From Boesenbergia rotunda (lineage: Eukaryota > Streptophyta > Magnoliopsida > Zingiberales > Zingiberaceae): a stretch of 64,000 nucleotides of DNA. This document shows, one piece after another, positions 1 to 10,383 of the stretch (position 1 is the stretch's first letter; each line of letters opens with the position of its first letter). The stretch covers positions 55,526-119,525 of the forward strand of contig JAGFNQ010000207.1 of assembly GCA_024364735.1 (NCBI GenBank), written 5' to 3'. Below the pieces are notes generated by a model. The model ran no database searches. It was not told where the DNA came from and saw only the letters and a program-made list of their open reading frames with translations. The position numbers and the translations under genes are program-made.

Positions 1-383
1 AATGCTTGATCTTGTTGCATCTCATATATTTTTTATTCATCTGTACTCACTTTTTCAACAACTAAAATTTTGTTTCATCAGTGAAGAACAATTTTGCTAG
101 TATAACACTTGTCAAACCTATCATCTCATTGCATCTCCTTGAAATTTCAAAGTTATGAGCATACGAAGATTTTTCTAATGCTCATAGAATGTGAAGAAAT
201 ATTAACAGAAATTTCTTTCCAATAGCAGTTTTTAACATCATGTGACATTCACCTCATTATTATCTTAAAATTCAAATAACATGTAACAACTTGAAATTCA
301 AATAACAACTTGAAACTCAATACAACATCACAATATTTGTACCAACTTAAATTGGGATAAAAAGTTGAATCAACATAACATGC
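1..383. other. AT-rich flank, 3' side of the small gene
   Basis: AT-rich sequence with no convincing ORF. It lies downstream of the minus-strand gene at 384-764 and probably contains its 3' untranslated region. I see no repeat or RNA gene in it. Confidence 0.4.
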
Positions 384-764
384 TTAATCACTATCACTAA
401 TCTCTAAAGAATCAACAAGTTGCTCTATCTTTTTTAATGTATCCTTATATTTTTGTTTTTTTTCAGCCTTTGAAAGTTTTCGCTCTGAATTAGAATTTGA
501 TCTTGAAGTTGCACATGATGAATTGGAAGTTGGTGCAACTTTGTTGAAGTGCGCTTCAAAAGCTTGTTGTGCCTCCGCTTTACTTTTGTAAGATTGATAT
601 ATGACGCCTTTAAAACCAACAACTTGACTTGATGCTTCCACCCACGTTTCATAAATACCGGGATTATGCTCAACAAACACAACATATATTTTTCCCTATA
701 TAAAAATAATAATTAGAATTTTATATAAATAAAATATTAGAACTTAAAATAAACAACTTACCAT
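384..764 (-). CDS. Small viroplasmin / RNase H1-type hybrid-binding domain protein
   Basis: Exon 1 is only the ATG (764-762), followed by a GTAAGT donor; the intron is 761-696 and exon 2 runs 695-384. This gives about 104 residues. The first 45 carry the Cauli_VI/viroplasmin fold signature (YVVFVEHNPGIY, a central W, KSKAEAQQAF), which in RNase H1 binds RNA/DNA hybrids. The remainder is a Ser/Asn-rich linker and a Lys/Glu-rich, coiled-coil-like tail ending in an acidic stretch. No RNase H catalytic domain follows. The splice sites rest on frame and motif only: joining them restores the GKIYVVF start expected of the family. It could be a remnant of a larger gene or a transposon accessory gene; the domain call is firm, the function is not. 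Confidence 0.6.
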
Positions 765-1114
765 TTTTTTATGAAAAGAAAAACTGCCTTGCAAATTTCT
801 TGCAAAAAAAAAAACCCCAAACAAATAGACTAAAAGAAAGAATAACAGAATCATAAAAATAGATACCATAAATCATAACTCATCAAGAAATAGAAGCATA
901 CCATTCATCAACAAATAGAAGCATACTATCTAACACGAGAACATAACAACGCTTAATTTTCTATGTATATAATCGTATCTTAGATAACATAATTATATTA
1001 TCTAAATTTATAGTCTCACGGTGTAAAAAACAGAACATCATGCATGATTGTTTCTATATCGAATCTGCAATGTATATCTGATATTCCATAAGAAATGAAG
1101 CATCATACCATTTA

Positions 1115-1254
1115 AACAACACAAACAACTTACACAAAAACCAAAAAAAATGAGCTTTTACCATACCAGCAAAAACAACATAAACAACAAAAAATTTTGA
1201 ATTTTTCCACGAGGGCAAAGATACATTGTAACAACACAAACAACTTACACAAAA
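1115..1254. repeat. Short tandem-type duplication, about 115 bp apart
   Basis: The segment AACAACACAAACAACTTACA begins at 1115 and again at 1230, and the following stretches are also related. On the minus strand each copy contains GTAAGTTGTTTG, similar to the donor of the small gene at 761, so these may be duplicated leader or exon-boundary sequences. Confidence 0.5.
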
Positions 1255-1289
1255 TTCAAACAAAAATGAGTAATTTGAATTTTACCAGC

Positions 1290-1770
1290 AAAGATACACT
1301 GTATACGGTGAGAGAGGGAGGGAGCAAGAAGTCCGCCAGCAGGCCTGAGGGAGAGGAAAGCAAGGAGGGGTCAATGCCGCCTCGTCGCGAGGAGGGGAAG
1401 CTCCTTTGATGTCTTGTCGAGATCGAGATCAGCAGGGCTTAGTCTCGACAGCGACAGCGACGTAGCGACTGTAGTGCCGAGGGCTCGAGAGGTGTCGACT
1501 ATAGATCGTCGGCCGAGGGCTGCGGGACACGAGGGCGAGGGCTGCGGGGTGGGGTGGGGTGGGGTGGGGGGGATCACCGCCGCGAGGGAGGCGATTTTTT
1601 TCGCCTAGGGTTTCCGAGAGCGTGGTTTCGAGGGCTGCGGGAAAAGTGATTAAACAGGGTTCAGAGGTCGTGGACGAGGGGCTGCGGCTTGCCACGAGGG
1701 TTACGCGAAAAAAAATGGAAACTGCGGACGCGAACTTGCCACGAGGGCAGGTCCGCATCGGCGCGTAAAC
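1290..1770 (-). promoter_or_regulatory. GC-rich island with G-quadruplex run and telo-box
   Basis: An abrupt GC-rich block in AT-rich surroundings, lying upstream of the minus-strand gene at 384-764. It contains five or more runs of four G separated by single T (1546-1572), and on the minus strand AAACCCTAG (1613-1605), a telo-box typical of plant promoters of translation-related genes. Reading frames across it are low-complexity and lack a family. It is best read as a promoter or 5' leader; this is inference. Confidence 0.4.
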
Positions 1771-1979
1771 TGCGTTCCCGGTAGAGATATACTATATATA
1801 TATATTTCGAAAATTAAATTTTTCCTCAAATAATTTGTAAATAATTCATCTCACGCCATTTATTCTTGCAAACCTTTCTAAAAATTTTAAAAAAAAATCT
1901 AACTTTTTATAAGATTATTTTCAATTTTAACCCTTGTTTATGGTATTTTTTTATATATACCATATTTTACAATGACTTG
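1771..1979. other. AT-rich spacer
   Basis: A short (TA)n tract near 1790-1803 and AT-rich sequence. No gene or recognisable element is seen before the LTR start at 1980. Confidence 0.4.
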
Positions 1980-2146
1980 TGTATTGATACAATTGTCCTC
2001 AGGTCAAGATTGACCAATTTGACTAAGCTCGAGTGAGTTCGAGCTTGTATTTCAATGTTTGACAATATGTGTGAATGATAAGTCAAGTAGGTCAAGGTTG
2101 ACGGAGACTTGATTGGTGAAGTCCTAACTCGATTATTAGGCAAAGA

Positions 2147-2494
2147 AAAGTCCTAATGGGACTAGACAAACCTAGTTGAGAACTATGTTAAGTCCAAGGT
2201 GAGTTAGCTGGACCTAAACACTTGATATAAGTGAAGTCTTAGTGGGACTAGACAAACCTAGTTGAGAACTAGGTGAAGACCAAAGTGGATTAGTTGGGAG
2301 CTAAACACTTGGTACAAGTGAAGTCCTGGTCAGACTAGGCAAACCTAGTTGGGAACTAGGTTAAAACCAAGGTGGGTTAGCTGTGAGCTATATACTTGAC
2401 ACGAGTGAAGTCCAAATGGGACTAGGTAAACTTAGTTAGGAATTATGTTAAGACCAAAGCGGGTTAGTTGGAAGCTAAACACTTTGTATAAAGA
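2147..2494 (+). repeat. Four tandem copies of an 87-bp unit
   Basis: Copies start at 2147, 2234, 2321 and 2408, each beginning AAGTC and carrying a GGGACTAG-like core, then AACCTAGTT and a ...AGCTAAACACTTG-like end. The exact 87-bp spacing with sequence divergence shows an old array inside the LTR. Confidence 0.8.
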
Positions 2495-2638
2495 CCTAGT
2501 TGGAAAGTAGGTAAGGAAAACTCCAAGTCGGTCAAGGGTTAATCGGACACTTGATGAAGAAACCCTAATATGTCATGGAAGACTTTGGGATGGACTAAGA
2601 GACCTAAAACCAGGGTTAGGGTTTTAGGGGAGTGGTCA

Positions 2639-3123
2639 GTCGATTTCCTCAATCGACTGAACCAGTCGATTAGGCAATCGACTGGGCTAAGGCTGAAATC
2701 GCGAGAGCACAAAAAGTTAGGGAATTGACTGGCCAGTCAATTCAACCCAAATCAGTCGATTGGGTGATCAACTGGGAGATGGCTTCTTCGTGAGAGAAAA
2801 GGGCTGAATCGGTTGGGCCAATTGATTCGGATGAGCTGAATCAATTGGTTCAATTGATTCGGCTGGTGTTTTCTTCTATTTGTCAAAAATAAACAGAGAG
2901 TTAAGGAATCGATTGGTCAGTCGATTCAACCCATTAGTCAATTGGGCAATTAACTGACGGCAGGTTAGCGAGAACATAGAAGGTGTCAGAATCAGTTGGG
3001 AAACCGATTCGGGCATTCCTAATCGACTGGTCAATCGATTGGAGAAAACATAAGAGAACCATTGGAGTATTAAATAGCTGGATTTTCTTGGATCTGAGTG
3101 GAATCGATTGAGGCAATCGACTA
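2639..3123 (+). repeat. Cluster of about eleven ~22-bp palindromes
   Basis: Imperfect inverted repeats of the type GAATCGATTGG/CCAATCGATTC occur near 2639, 2663, 2723, 2753, 2808, 2838, 2907, 2935, 2988, 3019 and 3101. The half sites are AGTCGATT, AATCGACT and close variants. Palindrome clusters in this part of the LTR are known in Sireviruses. Confidence 0.8.
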
Positions 3124-3570
3124 GGAACCCTAATCAGACGATATAAAAGGTTTTCACTACAGATTGAAAGACAACTCTTCACTCCGCTATTGTTGCTATT
3201 TCTTGTGAGCTTTTGGAGAAAGTGCAGCTAGATTTCCAAGCATCTAGAGACGATTTCAAGCTTAAAGAAAGCAAGATAAGTAAGAGTTTATTATTGTAAA
3301 TCTTGTAAGATTTATCTGTATTTGCTTATTTCTTGTTGTATTTCTTCGTGAGCTTGTACAAGGCTTCTTCACCTCAAGGAAGGAGATCATTCATAGTGAA
3401 TGCGGGTGTAAGGAGAGTGGACCCTTGGATTAGTCACCTCAAGAAAGTGGATACCAAGTAAAGAAGAAGGTGTTAGCATTGCTTTAAGTCTTTCGTTGTG
3501 ATAAATCTATAACGAGCAAAAGCAAGCTATTCGTCCCCTCCCCCCTCTAGCTCTTGACATGTCCTAACAT

Positions 3571-4390
3571 TGTATTGGTGTAATCTTCTTCAAGTCAAGA
3601 TTGACTAAGTTGAATAAGCTTGAGATGGCTTTGTTGATGCAATCAACCCAAGTGTGATCGAGTGGATCATGAGTTTTAATATGTGTGTCAATATGATTAA
3701 GTTAGGTTGTCATGTTAGTTTGATATGTGTGTTTGAGTCATGCAGGACTTGGTGAATCACACATGAAGTACGCATCCGAGGGACGAGAGTCGAAGGAAGA
3801 GGACTCCGAGGGAAAGCCGGGGAAGTAGACTTCAAGGGTATACGCGAAGGATGGCATGGAGGCAAGCCATGGGCTTGTGTGCGCATCCGAGGGATAAGCC
3901 AGGGGAAGAGAACTTCAAGGAGCGAGTCAAGGGAGTGGACTTCAAGGCATATGTGAAAGATGGACTTCGGAGTGAATTTGAGTGGAAATGTAAGCTGGGC
4001 AGTCGATTGCGAGAAGGGTCAGTCGACTGCTAGTGTAAAACTGAAATTCACAGAAAGAGCAGTCGACTGGTCCAGGCACTAGTCGACTGATCTATTCGAA
4101 AATATAGCCGTTGGCTAGTCACTGGCTGGGCATCAGTCGACTGCCCCTTGGGATTTGATGCCATCAAACTTTAATCCCCTTGGAAGGCCTTCTCTTTCAT
4201 CTTCTTCCATAGAACATTAGATTCAAGAAGGCATCACAACGCGAAGAATTTGATAATTCTGTTGCATTCAGTTCTTTATAATTTACATTATTTCGTTATG
4301 TTATGTTTTCATAAAAATAAGATTCATGCTTATATCTGTGTTTTCCTATTTGGGTTCTGACTTGGTTCATAGAATTCATTCACACATAGA
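3571..4390 (+). mobile_element. Second Sirevirus-like LTR fragment
   Basis: The first ~55 bp (TGTATTGGTG..., then TCAAGATTGACTAAGTTG) match the start of the LTR at 1980. Later it carries its own AGTCGACTG palindromes near 4003-4020, 4062-4090 and 4134. It has no C-rich LTR end and fades into unrelated sequence near 4390, so it is a truncated LTR. Confidence 0.5.
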
Positions 4391-4520
4391 ATTTCAAGTT
4401 CTTTCAAGGAATTGATGGTTTGCTGCTATACGTGTTCTTGAAAAGCTTTAAAGAGATAAGAAGAAGAGCAACAAGAAGAAAATTTAATGCCAAAAAAAAT
4501 TCAGCATCATCGATGGATGA

Positions 4521-4638
4521 ATTATTGACGGAATAAAAATTTGGTCGGTAATTTTCGATAGTATTCGATTTCGGTCGGAGATTAAGATTCTATACATGTG
4601 ACATGAGGTGTTTCCTGTCTGATAATTCCGTCAATATT
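4521..4638. mobile_element. Possible small inverted-repeat element (MITE remnant)
   Basis: ATTATTGACGGAAT at 4521-4534 is inverted as ATTCCGTCAATATT at 4625-4638. GACGGAAT/GTCGGTAAT motifs are common in subterminal regions of plant DNA transposons. No target duplication was recognised. Confidence 0.35.
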
Positions 4639-4689
4639 GTTAATTTTTTTTAGCGTAATAATTTATTAATTTGGCCTAAAACATAACTG

Positions 4690-5475
4690 GTGGGGTTGAG
4701 GATCCATGGTTAACACGTAGACGGAAGAAGATATATATTAAGATTCACCGAGTCTAAGTGACTCTCTCAGACTTTCGAGACCTCCTCGGAAAAGTAGACT
4801 TTTGATACCACCTCGGACAGGCCTACTCTTGAGACCTCCGCGGGAGGATGGATCCCCAATGTCATCCCGGGGAGACAGACGTCCGAGATTACCTCGGGAG
4901 GATAGATCTCTGAGATCATCTTCGGAAGACAGACTCCCGGGACCCTCCCGGGCCAAAGGACCTCGAGATCATCTCGGAGGAGCAGAGCTCAAGGATCATC
5001 CTATCCGATAGCCCAACCTCAAATAATCGTCTCTTTTTTTTAGATCTGCGGATAATCATCACCGATAATTATTGGATAATCATGACCCATAATATGTGGC
5101 CATTAAGGTCTTAATTATCGTAACGGTCGGAATTTAATTACTATAGGAGTCGTTACCAGGGTTATCCAATAACCGACAATTGAGAGGACGTGGAGAAGAA
5201 TGGGGGGCACGTGTGACCGCCGCCTCAGGTATATAAGGTACTCCAACCCCCCATATAAGGAGGTTACGCTCATCTTATCCATACTACTTGTTAGTTCTTT
5301 TCCTTCCACATACTCGAGTGTTGACTTGAGCGTCGGAGTAGACTACGTCGAAAAATCTCGGGTATATTCCAATTAATGCTCGTGTTAATCTCGCAGGATA
5401 AGAGTTCTTTTTTTTTCGTCATCCTTCTCGTGGATTGGACTCTAGTAATTAACCATCGGTATCAATTTCTTCTAC
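4690..5475 (+). mobile_element. Ty3/gypsy-type solo LTR
   Basis: It contains a minisatellite upstream, a TATATAAGG box near 5231 and 5260, then the R/U5-like motif TTGACTTGAGCGTCGGAG (5321-5338), shared on the minus strand with the LTRs at 12704 and 53844. There are no internal genes. It lies inside the insertion that splits the repeat at 4405-5790. Confidence 0.6.
4775..4985 (+). repeat. Degenerate 27-30 bp minisatellite
   Basis: About eight units of the form GAGA(C/T)C(A/T)CCTCGG followed by AGACT-like sequence, GC-rich, inside the LTR. In one frame it gives a repetitive Ser/Arg/Gly peptide, which explains the spurious ORFs there. Confidence 0.6.
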
Positions 5476-5790
5476 AACAATAAGGTTTAAGAGGACATAA
5501 CAGAACAAGAGGAAGAAAATTTAATAATATGATTTAAAAGAATAAGGGTACTTATGTGGAGGCAGGTGAAGGGTTGGCGATGAAAAGACTTTTTTTTTAA
5601 TGTGTTTTTTCCAAAAAAAATATTTATTTAAACCTATTATTTTGGACTGCATCCTCGACTCCATATTGTTTCTATTTAAATAATCGGATGTCGACAATTT
5701 ATTAAATTAGTCGGCCGGCATTCCTAACTCTCGAATTTAGTCACACATGCAGCCAAGTCCGTTGACTAGACTTCCTCCTCTACCATCATA

Positions 5791-6385
5791 TTTTAAAGCT
5801 GCTATTCCACACCCAAAAAAAAATTGTGTTAAACTTAGTCTTATGTTAAAACTTGTAGCAAATCTGAAAGGCAATAAAGCATGTTATAAGTATATAAATT
5901 AATGAAATTTTGTACCATCAGAATTTTATGTTTTTAAATTTAAATTATCAAATTAGTGTCAAACAAAGATTAATGACATTTTTGTTTTTTCCAAAAGAAA
6001 AAGTGAAACATGAGTACCTAATATGTAAATAATGAACCGTAGTTATACAAAAATAAATTAAAAAAATATAGTTTCTTATTTCGATATATTTGGAATATAA
6101 GATCTTTTAATTTTTTGCACATTTCTTAATAGTACAGCCCATACAATATTAACGAAAGTATTTTGATAGTGACTCCGTGTTGTTAATTTTCAAACTGGTC
6201 GATGTCAAATTTTGGACTTGCATATCCACCATTATTTTCAAACACAGGCAAATCAATTAACTACACAAACTGTTCTGCCATAAAATTTTTGATATTTAAG
6301 GTGTTAAATTGAAACTTTTGTTAGGACTTTGTAGAAAATCTAAATGGCAATACAGCAGCAGTATTGTTAGGACTTGGAAGCAGTG
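5791..6385 (+). promoter_or_regulatory. Putative promoter region of the lectin receptor kinase
   Basis: AT-rich sequence without ORFs or recognised repeats, between the split repeat and the 47-bp duplication at the start codon. I did not find a convincing TATA box or a specific regulatory element. Confidence 0.35.
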
Positions 6386-6480
6386 CAGAATTATTAAGAG
6401 CTTAAGCTTCCACTGGGCAGATGCAGGCAGAGCAGAATCATTAAGAGCTTTAGCTTCCACTGGTCAGATGCAGCAGCTCT
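6386..6480 (+). repeat. 47-bp tandem duplication at the kinase start codon, with uORF
   Basis: A 47-bp unit (CAGAATTATTAAG... and CAGAATCATTAAG...) is repeated head to tail. Each copy contains CAGATGCAG; the second ATG (6468) starts the kinase, the first (6421) opens a 7-codon ORF ending TAA at 6442-6444. The start is therefore preceded by a duplicated, frame-shifted start context. Confidence 0.75.
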
Positions 6481-9400
6481 TTCTTTCTCGGTTTCTGGAA
6501 ATAGTAGCAGTGATGCTCTTCGTCCTCGGCCAATCCTCATCTTCAGGTACGTTTAGGAAGGAATTAATCCTAGTCCGGTATTGTGGATTTAAAAGACAAA
6601 TCAACTTATTTTGGACTTCACCAAATATGCACCCCTTTTGTTCTTTAAATTCTCTCTTTTCACTCGACTTGCTTCATTTCATCCATTATTATTGCTCAAT
6701 CGGCAGTGGAATAAGAAGGTCTTTTGGAAATATTATTGCTTAACATTAAAGGTATTTATAATCTATAGTCGATCAGATGTAATTCCAATGGATTAAAAAT
6801 CTTTAAATATTTTTATGTGAACGGTATTTATAACTCGGGATATTATGCGTGCAATGATGTTTATTTATCAAAACTCGAGACGATAATAAAAGTATTTGAT
6901 ATAAATTTAAGATCGTTTGTCTCTCTACTGTAAAGTTCAAAATAAAAGAAAATTAATTTAAAATACAATAATGTTTATTTGATATAAATTTTAGAATTTT
7001 TAAGATCCTTAAATAGAAGAGTGTTTTTGAATCAATTTTCAACTAGTCAGTTGACAGTTGGTTTGGACGGGCAATAAATAGGGCAAATGAATGTTATTTG
7101 GCAAATATTTATTTATTTATTTACGATCGTTGGTACAGGAGATATAATGATCCAGAACAGATCGCTTGTGAATGGCCAGATTTTGACATCGACAGCAGAG
7201 ATGTTCCAACTGGGCTTCTTCAATCTAGAAAATAGTTCGGCGAAGGGATACTTAGGAATCTGGTACTGCAATTTCACACCTCAAGAAGGCATTGTGGTAT
7301 GGATCGCCAGTAGGAACAAGTCTGTCAACACATCCATGGCATCCTTCAACCTCACTTCCGATGGAAATTTAATCTTATTTGAGGAAGACAAAATCGTCTG
7401 GTCTACGGGAACGAGATCCACTGAACTCAATTCTGCACGTTTGCAGCTTTTAGATTCTGGAAACCTCGTGCTGAACGACAGCAACTCGATTCTATGGCAG
7501 AGCTTTGAGCACTCAAACGACAGCAACACACAGCTCCCTGGCATGAAGTTCGGATTTGTCAGCCGGACCAACACTTCACGGCGGCAAGCGTCGTGGAAAA
7601 ACGCCACGGATCCTTCTCCGGGAGACTACATCCATATGATTCGTGCTCTACCTATTCCGGATTCGGTCATTTTTAACGGATCCACCAAATACCATCGTAG
7701 CGGCCTATGGAACGGATATGGGTTCGTCGGCTATCCATCGATAGCGAGCAACCAGGTGGCCAACCCAGTAAATTACACGTTTGTGTCCAACGAGAACGAG
7801 AGCTATCTTATGGTTAATTACAAAGCCTCACCTACTCCGGTACTGATACGGTCAACGTTGTGGGCAAATGGAACCATCCAACGTTGGCTTCTTGACAGAG
7901 GTGGCAATAGAGAGTGGCAACTTCTGTCGTCGATTCCGGCGGACGAGTGCGATAAGTACAATCTCTGCGGCCGCAACAGAGTGTGCACCAATAAATACGT
8001 TGCTGTCGAGTGCCAGTGCCTGGACGGGTTCGTAAATATTACGGAGAACGGAAGCGAGGCCGGATGCCAGAGGAAGAAGCCTTTGAATTGCTCGTCGAAC
8101 CAGTTTTCCAAGGTGCAGAACGTGAAGGTGCCCGACTCTGAGAACGCCACACCACGAGGAAACATGAGTCTCGATGACTGCAAGAATGTGTGCTTGAATG
8201 ATTGCTCATGCGTGGCGTATGCGGTGATCAGTGGGTCGTATGGATGCATAACTTGGCCTGGTGATCTGTTGGATCTCAGAACTTTTGTCGATGAAGGAGA
8301 TGATTTATACGTTCGGCTCGCAGGAGAATTAGATCACCCAAGTACGATCAATCAAACATCTATCTTCTTTTTTTTTTTACTAATTTATCCATTAATTTGT
8401 TTATTCATTAAACCCTTTAGCACTTAGCAATCAGTATTTTTTTTTTCATTTGCAAGATAAATCAAATAAGAAATATCCATTATTATCTGTCATTAACTCG
8501 TATCATGTTACAATTTCCCTTTGAGACGTCCAATGAAATTTGTATATATTTTTCATGTTTGTTTAGGGAAAAACAGCACTGGCAGAAGAATTCTATTTAT
8601 TGTCATCTCTATTGCTGCAGCACTGTTGTTTCTTTGTGCCATTTTTATTTACCGTCGAAGAACAAAAGCGACGATACGAAGAGGGAACCTACTTGCTGCA
8701 ACATTCAGTATGGCTACTGAACTATTATTATATGGTGTTTGAACTTATATGACTGCTATTATTTACTACGAAAACTATCTTTTGAATAGACCATAAAGAT
8801 CAACATGAAATAAGAGGTGTAGAATCTCTATTGTTTGATCTAGAGGTTATCAAGATAGCTACGGACAACTTCTCTGATAGAAACAAGCTAGGCGAAGGAG
8901 GATTTGGGCCTGTTTATAAGGTTAATCCTAAGATTTAAGAAATGTTTTATATAACTGTGGATGATTCTTCGACTTGATAAATTAGTAATAATTCTGGTGA
9001 CATTTGAAAACAGGGAACACTGGAGAATGGAGAGCATGTAGCAGTAAAAAGACTTTCAAGAAGCTCAGGACAAGGACTAGATGAGTTGAAAAATGAAGTA
9101 TTTTTGGTTGCCAAACTTCGACACAGAAACCTAGTGAAGTTGTTGGGCTGTTGCTTAGAATCAGAGGAGAAACTACTCGTTTATGATTACCTTGCTAATA
9201 CAAGTCTTGACAAGTTTTTGTTTGGTATAGTTTCAATCTCCATTTTTACATGATAACATCCTCAATACCTAGGAGTTTTTTGATCTAGCTAATAGAGTAC
9301 TTAATAGTATACTTGTTCAATGCCATTCACGAATATATGTTCTGAGATTGGTTGTGTATAAGATTAGATGAATAGTTTAATCCTCTATTTCACACACCAT

Positions 9401-10383
9401 GATCGTCAAAATTAGTAACCAAATATTATAATGGATGATGTAGATAATTCAAAGAGAAAGCAAATGGATTGGACAAGAAGGTTTAAGATCATTGAGGGCA
9501 TCAGTCGAGGACTTCTTTATCTTCATGAAGATTCACCACTCAAGATTATTCATCGGGACTTAAAAGCCAGTAACATCTTATTAGATGCAAACATGGATCC
9601 TAAAATTTCAGATTTTGGTCTTGCGAAGCTTTTTGGTGCAGATGAAACCCAAGGAAACACTAAAAGAATTGCAGGAACTTTGTATGCAAATATTCTATTT
9701 TCATTGTCTACCAAATTTAATAATTCAAATGAACAAAAAGTTTCAAAGAATAGAAAAAGTCTTAATGTGTTTTTCTTGTTAATGACAGTGGATACATGGC
9801 GCCGGAATATGCCCTTCATGGGCTCTTCTCAATTAAATCAGATGTGTATAGCTATGGTGTGTTAGTTTTGGAGATCCTAACTGGTAAGAAGAATAGTGGT
9901 CACCGAGGATCCGAATATCCTATTGAACTTATTACTCATGTAAGTACTAATTCTCCCTTTGATTGAGTGATAAGAATTTGATACATATGTTATTCAAATG
10001 AAGTAAATCTTTTAACTACACCTGCTGTCACCTCACTTTAGGTGGTATGGCGCCATTGGACCCAAGGAAGTGCCCTGCAAGTGATTGATCAAGATCTAGT
10101 TGAACAATCTCAAGATCTACAAATATTAAGGTGCATACATATAGGTTTACTATGCGTGCAAGAAGATCCAATTCAAAGACCCACCATGGGCAATGTTGTG
10201 CTAATGCTCAACAGCCTCTTTGTTAGCCTTCCCACTCCTTCAGCACCGGCATTTCTTAGTATCCGTAATACCACCAGTGAATCAAATGGCGTTCTGAAGC
10301 GAGATAACTCTAGCGGAAGCAAGGGAATTCTAATGAACATTTCTGAAAATGAAGTTTCAATATCTGAGTTGGAACCTAGATAG
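6468..10383 (+). CDS. G-type lectin S-receptor-like serine/threonine kinase
   Basis: Exons: 6468-6546, 7139-8341, 8567-8707, 8790-8920, 9014-9224, 9444-9681, 9789-9939, 10042-10383; the phases all agree and give 831 residues. Order: signal peptide (1-26), bulb-lectin domain with GIWY at 66-69, S-locus glycoprotein region, Cys-rich EGF-like part (~296-323), PAN domain (~340-420), membrane segment (~436-457) and kinase. Kinase motifs: LGEGGFGPVYK (508-518), VAVKRL with K530, HRDLKASN (D627), DFGLAK (D645), GYMAPEY. This is the standard eight-exon plan and length of the family. It should be a plasma-membrane receptor that signals by Ser/Thr phosphorylation; the ligand is unknown. The start is chosen for the signal peptide; an in-frame upstream ATG (6309) would add 53 unlike residues. 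It lies in a duplicated setting (4405-5790 and 11095-11465). Confidence 0.93.
6547..7138 (+). other. Intron 1 of the lectin kinase
   Basis: A 592-bp AT-rich intron (GTACGT...ACAG) separates the signal-peptide exon from the ectodomain exon. The split after residue 26 and phase-1 join explain why the long ORF starting at 7087 has no signal peptide of its own. No repeat was recognised. Confidence 0.75.

Larger units (their letters stand above)
1980..3569 (+). mobile_element. Sirevirus-like (Ty1/copia) solo LTR
   Basis: Begins TGTATTG and ends CCTAACA after a C-rich stretch (CCCCTCCCCCCTCTAG), the usual end of plant Sirevirus LTRs. Inside are four 87-bp tandem repeats and a cluster of about eleven palindromes, which is also a Sirevirus hallmark. 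No PBS or internal coding region follows, so it is a solo LTR or a remnant. A clean target duplication was not found. A second copy of the same start lies at 3571. Confidence 0.6.
4405..5790. repeat. Upstream copy of a repeat flanking the lectin kinase, split by an insertion
   Basis: 4405-4488 and 5481-5790 together align with 11095-11465 downstream of the kinase gene: shared landmarks are CGTGTTCTTG, AAAGAGATAA, TAATTTGATTTAAAAGAATA-like sequence, the AAAAGACTTT stretch and CTTCCTCTACCAT-like end. In this copy about 1 kb (4489-5480) has been inserted; the downstream copy is the empty site. Confidence 0.7.

Noticed and set aside
1371..1768. Several ORFs on both strands
   Set aside because: Open only because of GC-rich, low-complexity sequence; no domain.
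2147..3123. CRISPR-like array
   Set aside because: Repeats are adjacent or palindromic without unique spacers, and the DNA is a plant LTR.
1980..3569. A complete element formed by the LTRs at 1980 and 3571
   Set aside because: Only one base separates them, with no PBS, PPT or interior, and they diverge after about 55 bp.
6309..6467. In-frame N-terminal extension of the kinase from ATG 6309
   Set aside because: It would bury the signal peptide 53 residues in, and passes through the duplicated leader.
7087..7138. ATG at 7087 as the start of the lectin kinase
   Set aside because: The bases before 7139 are intron sequence ending TACAG; the exon at 6468-6546 supplies a proper signal peptide in the right phase.
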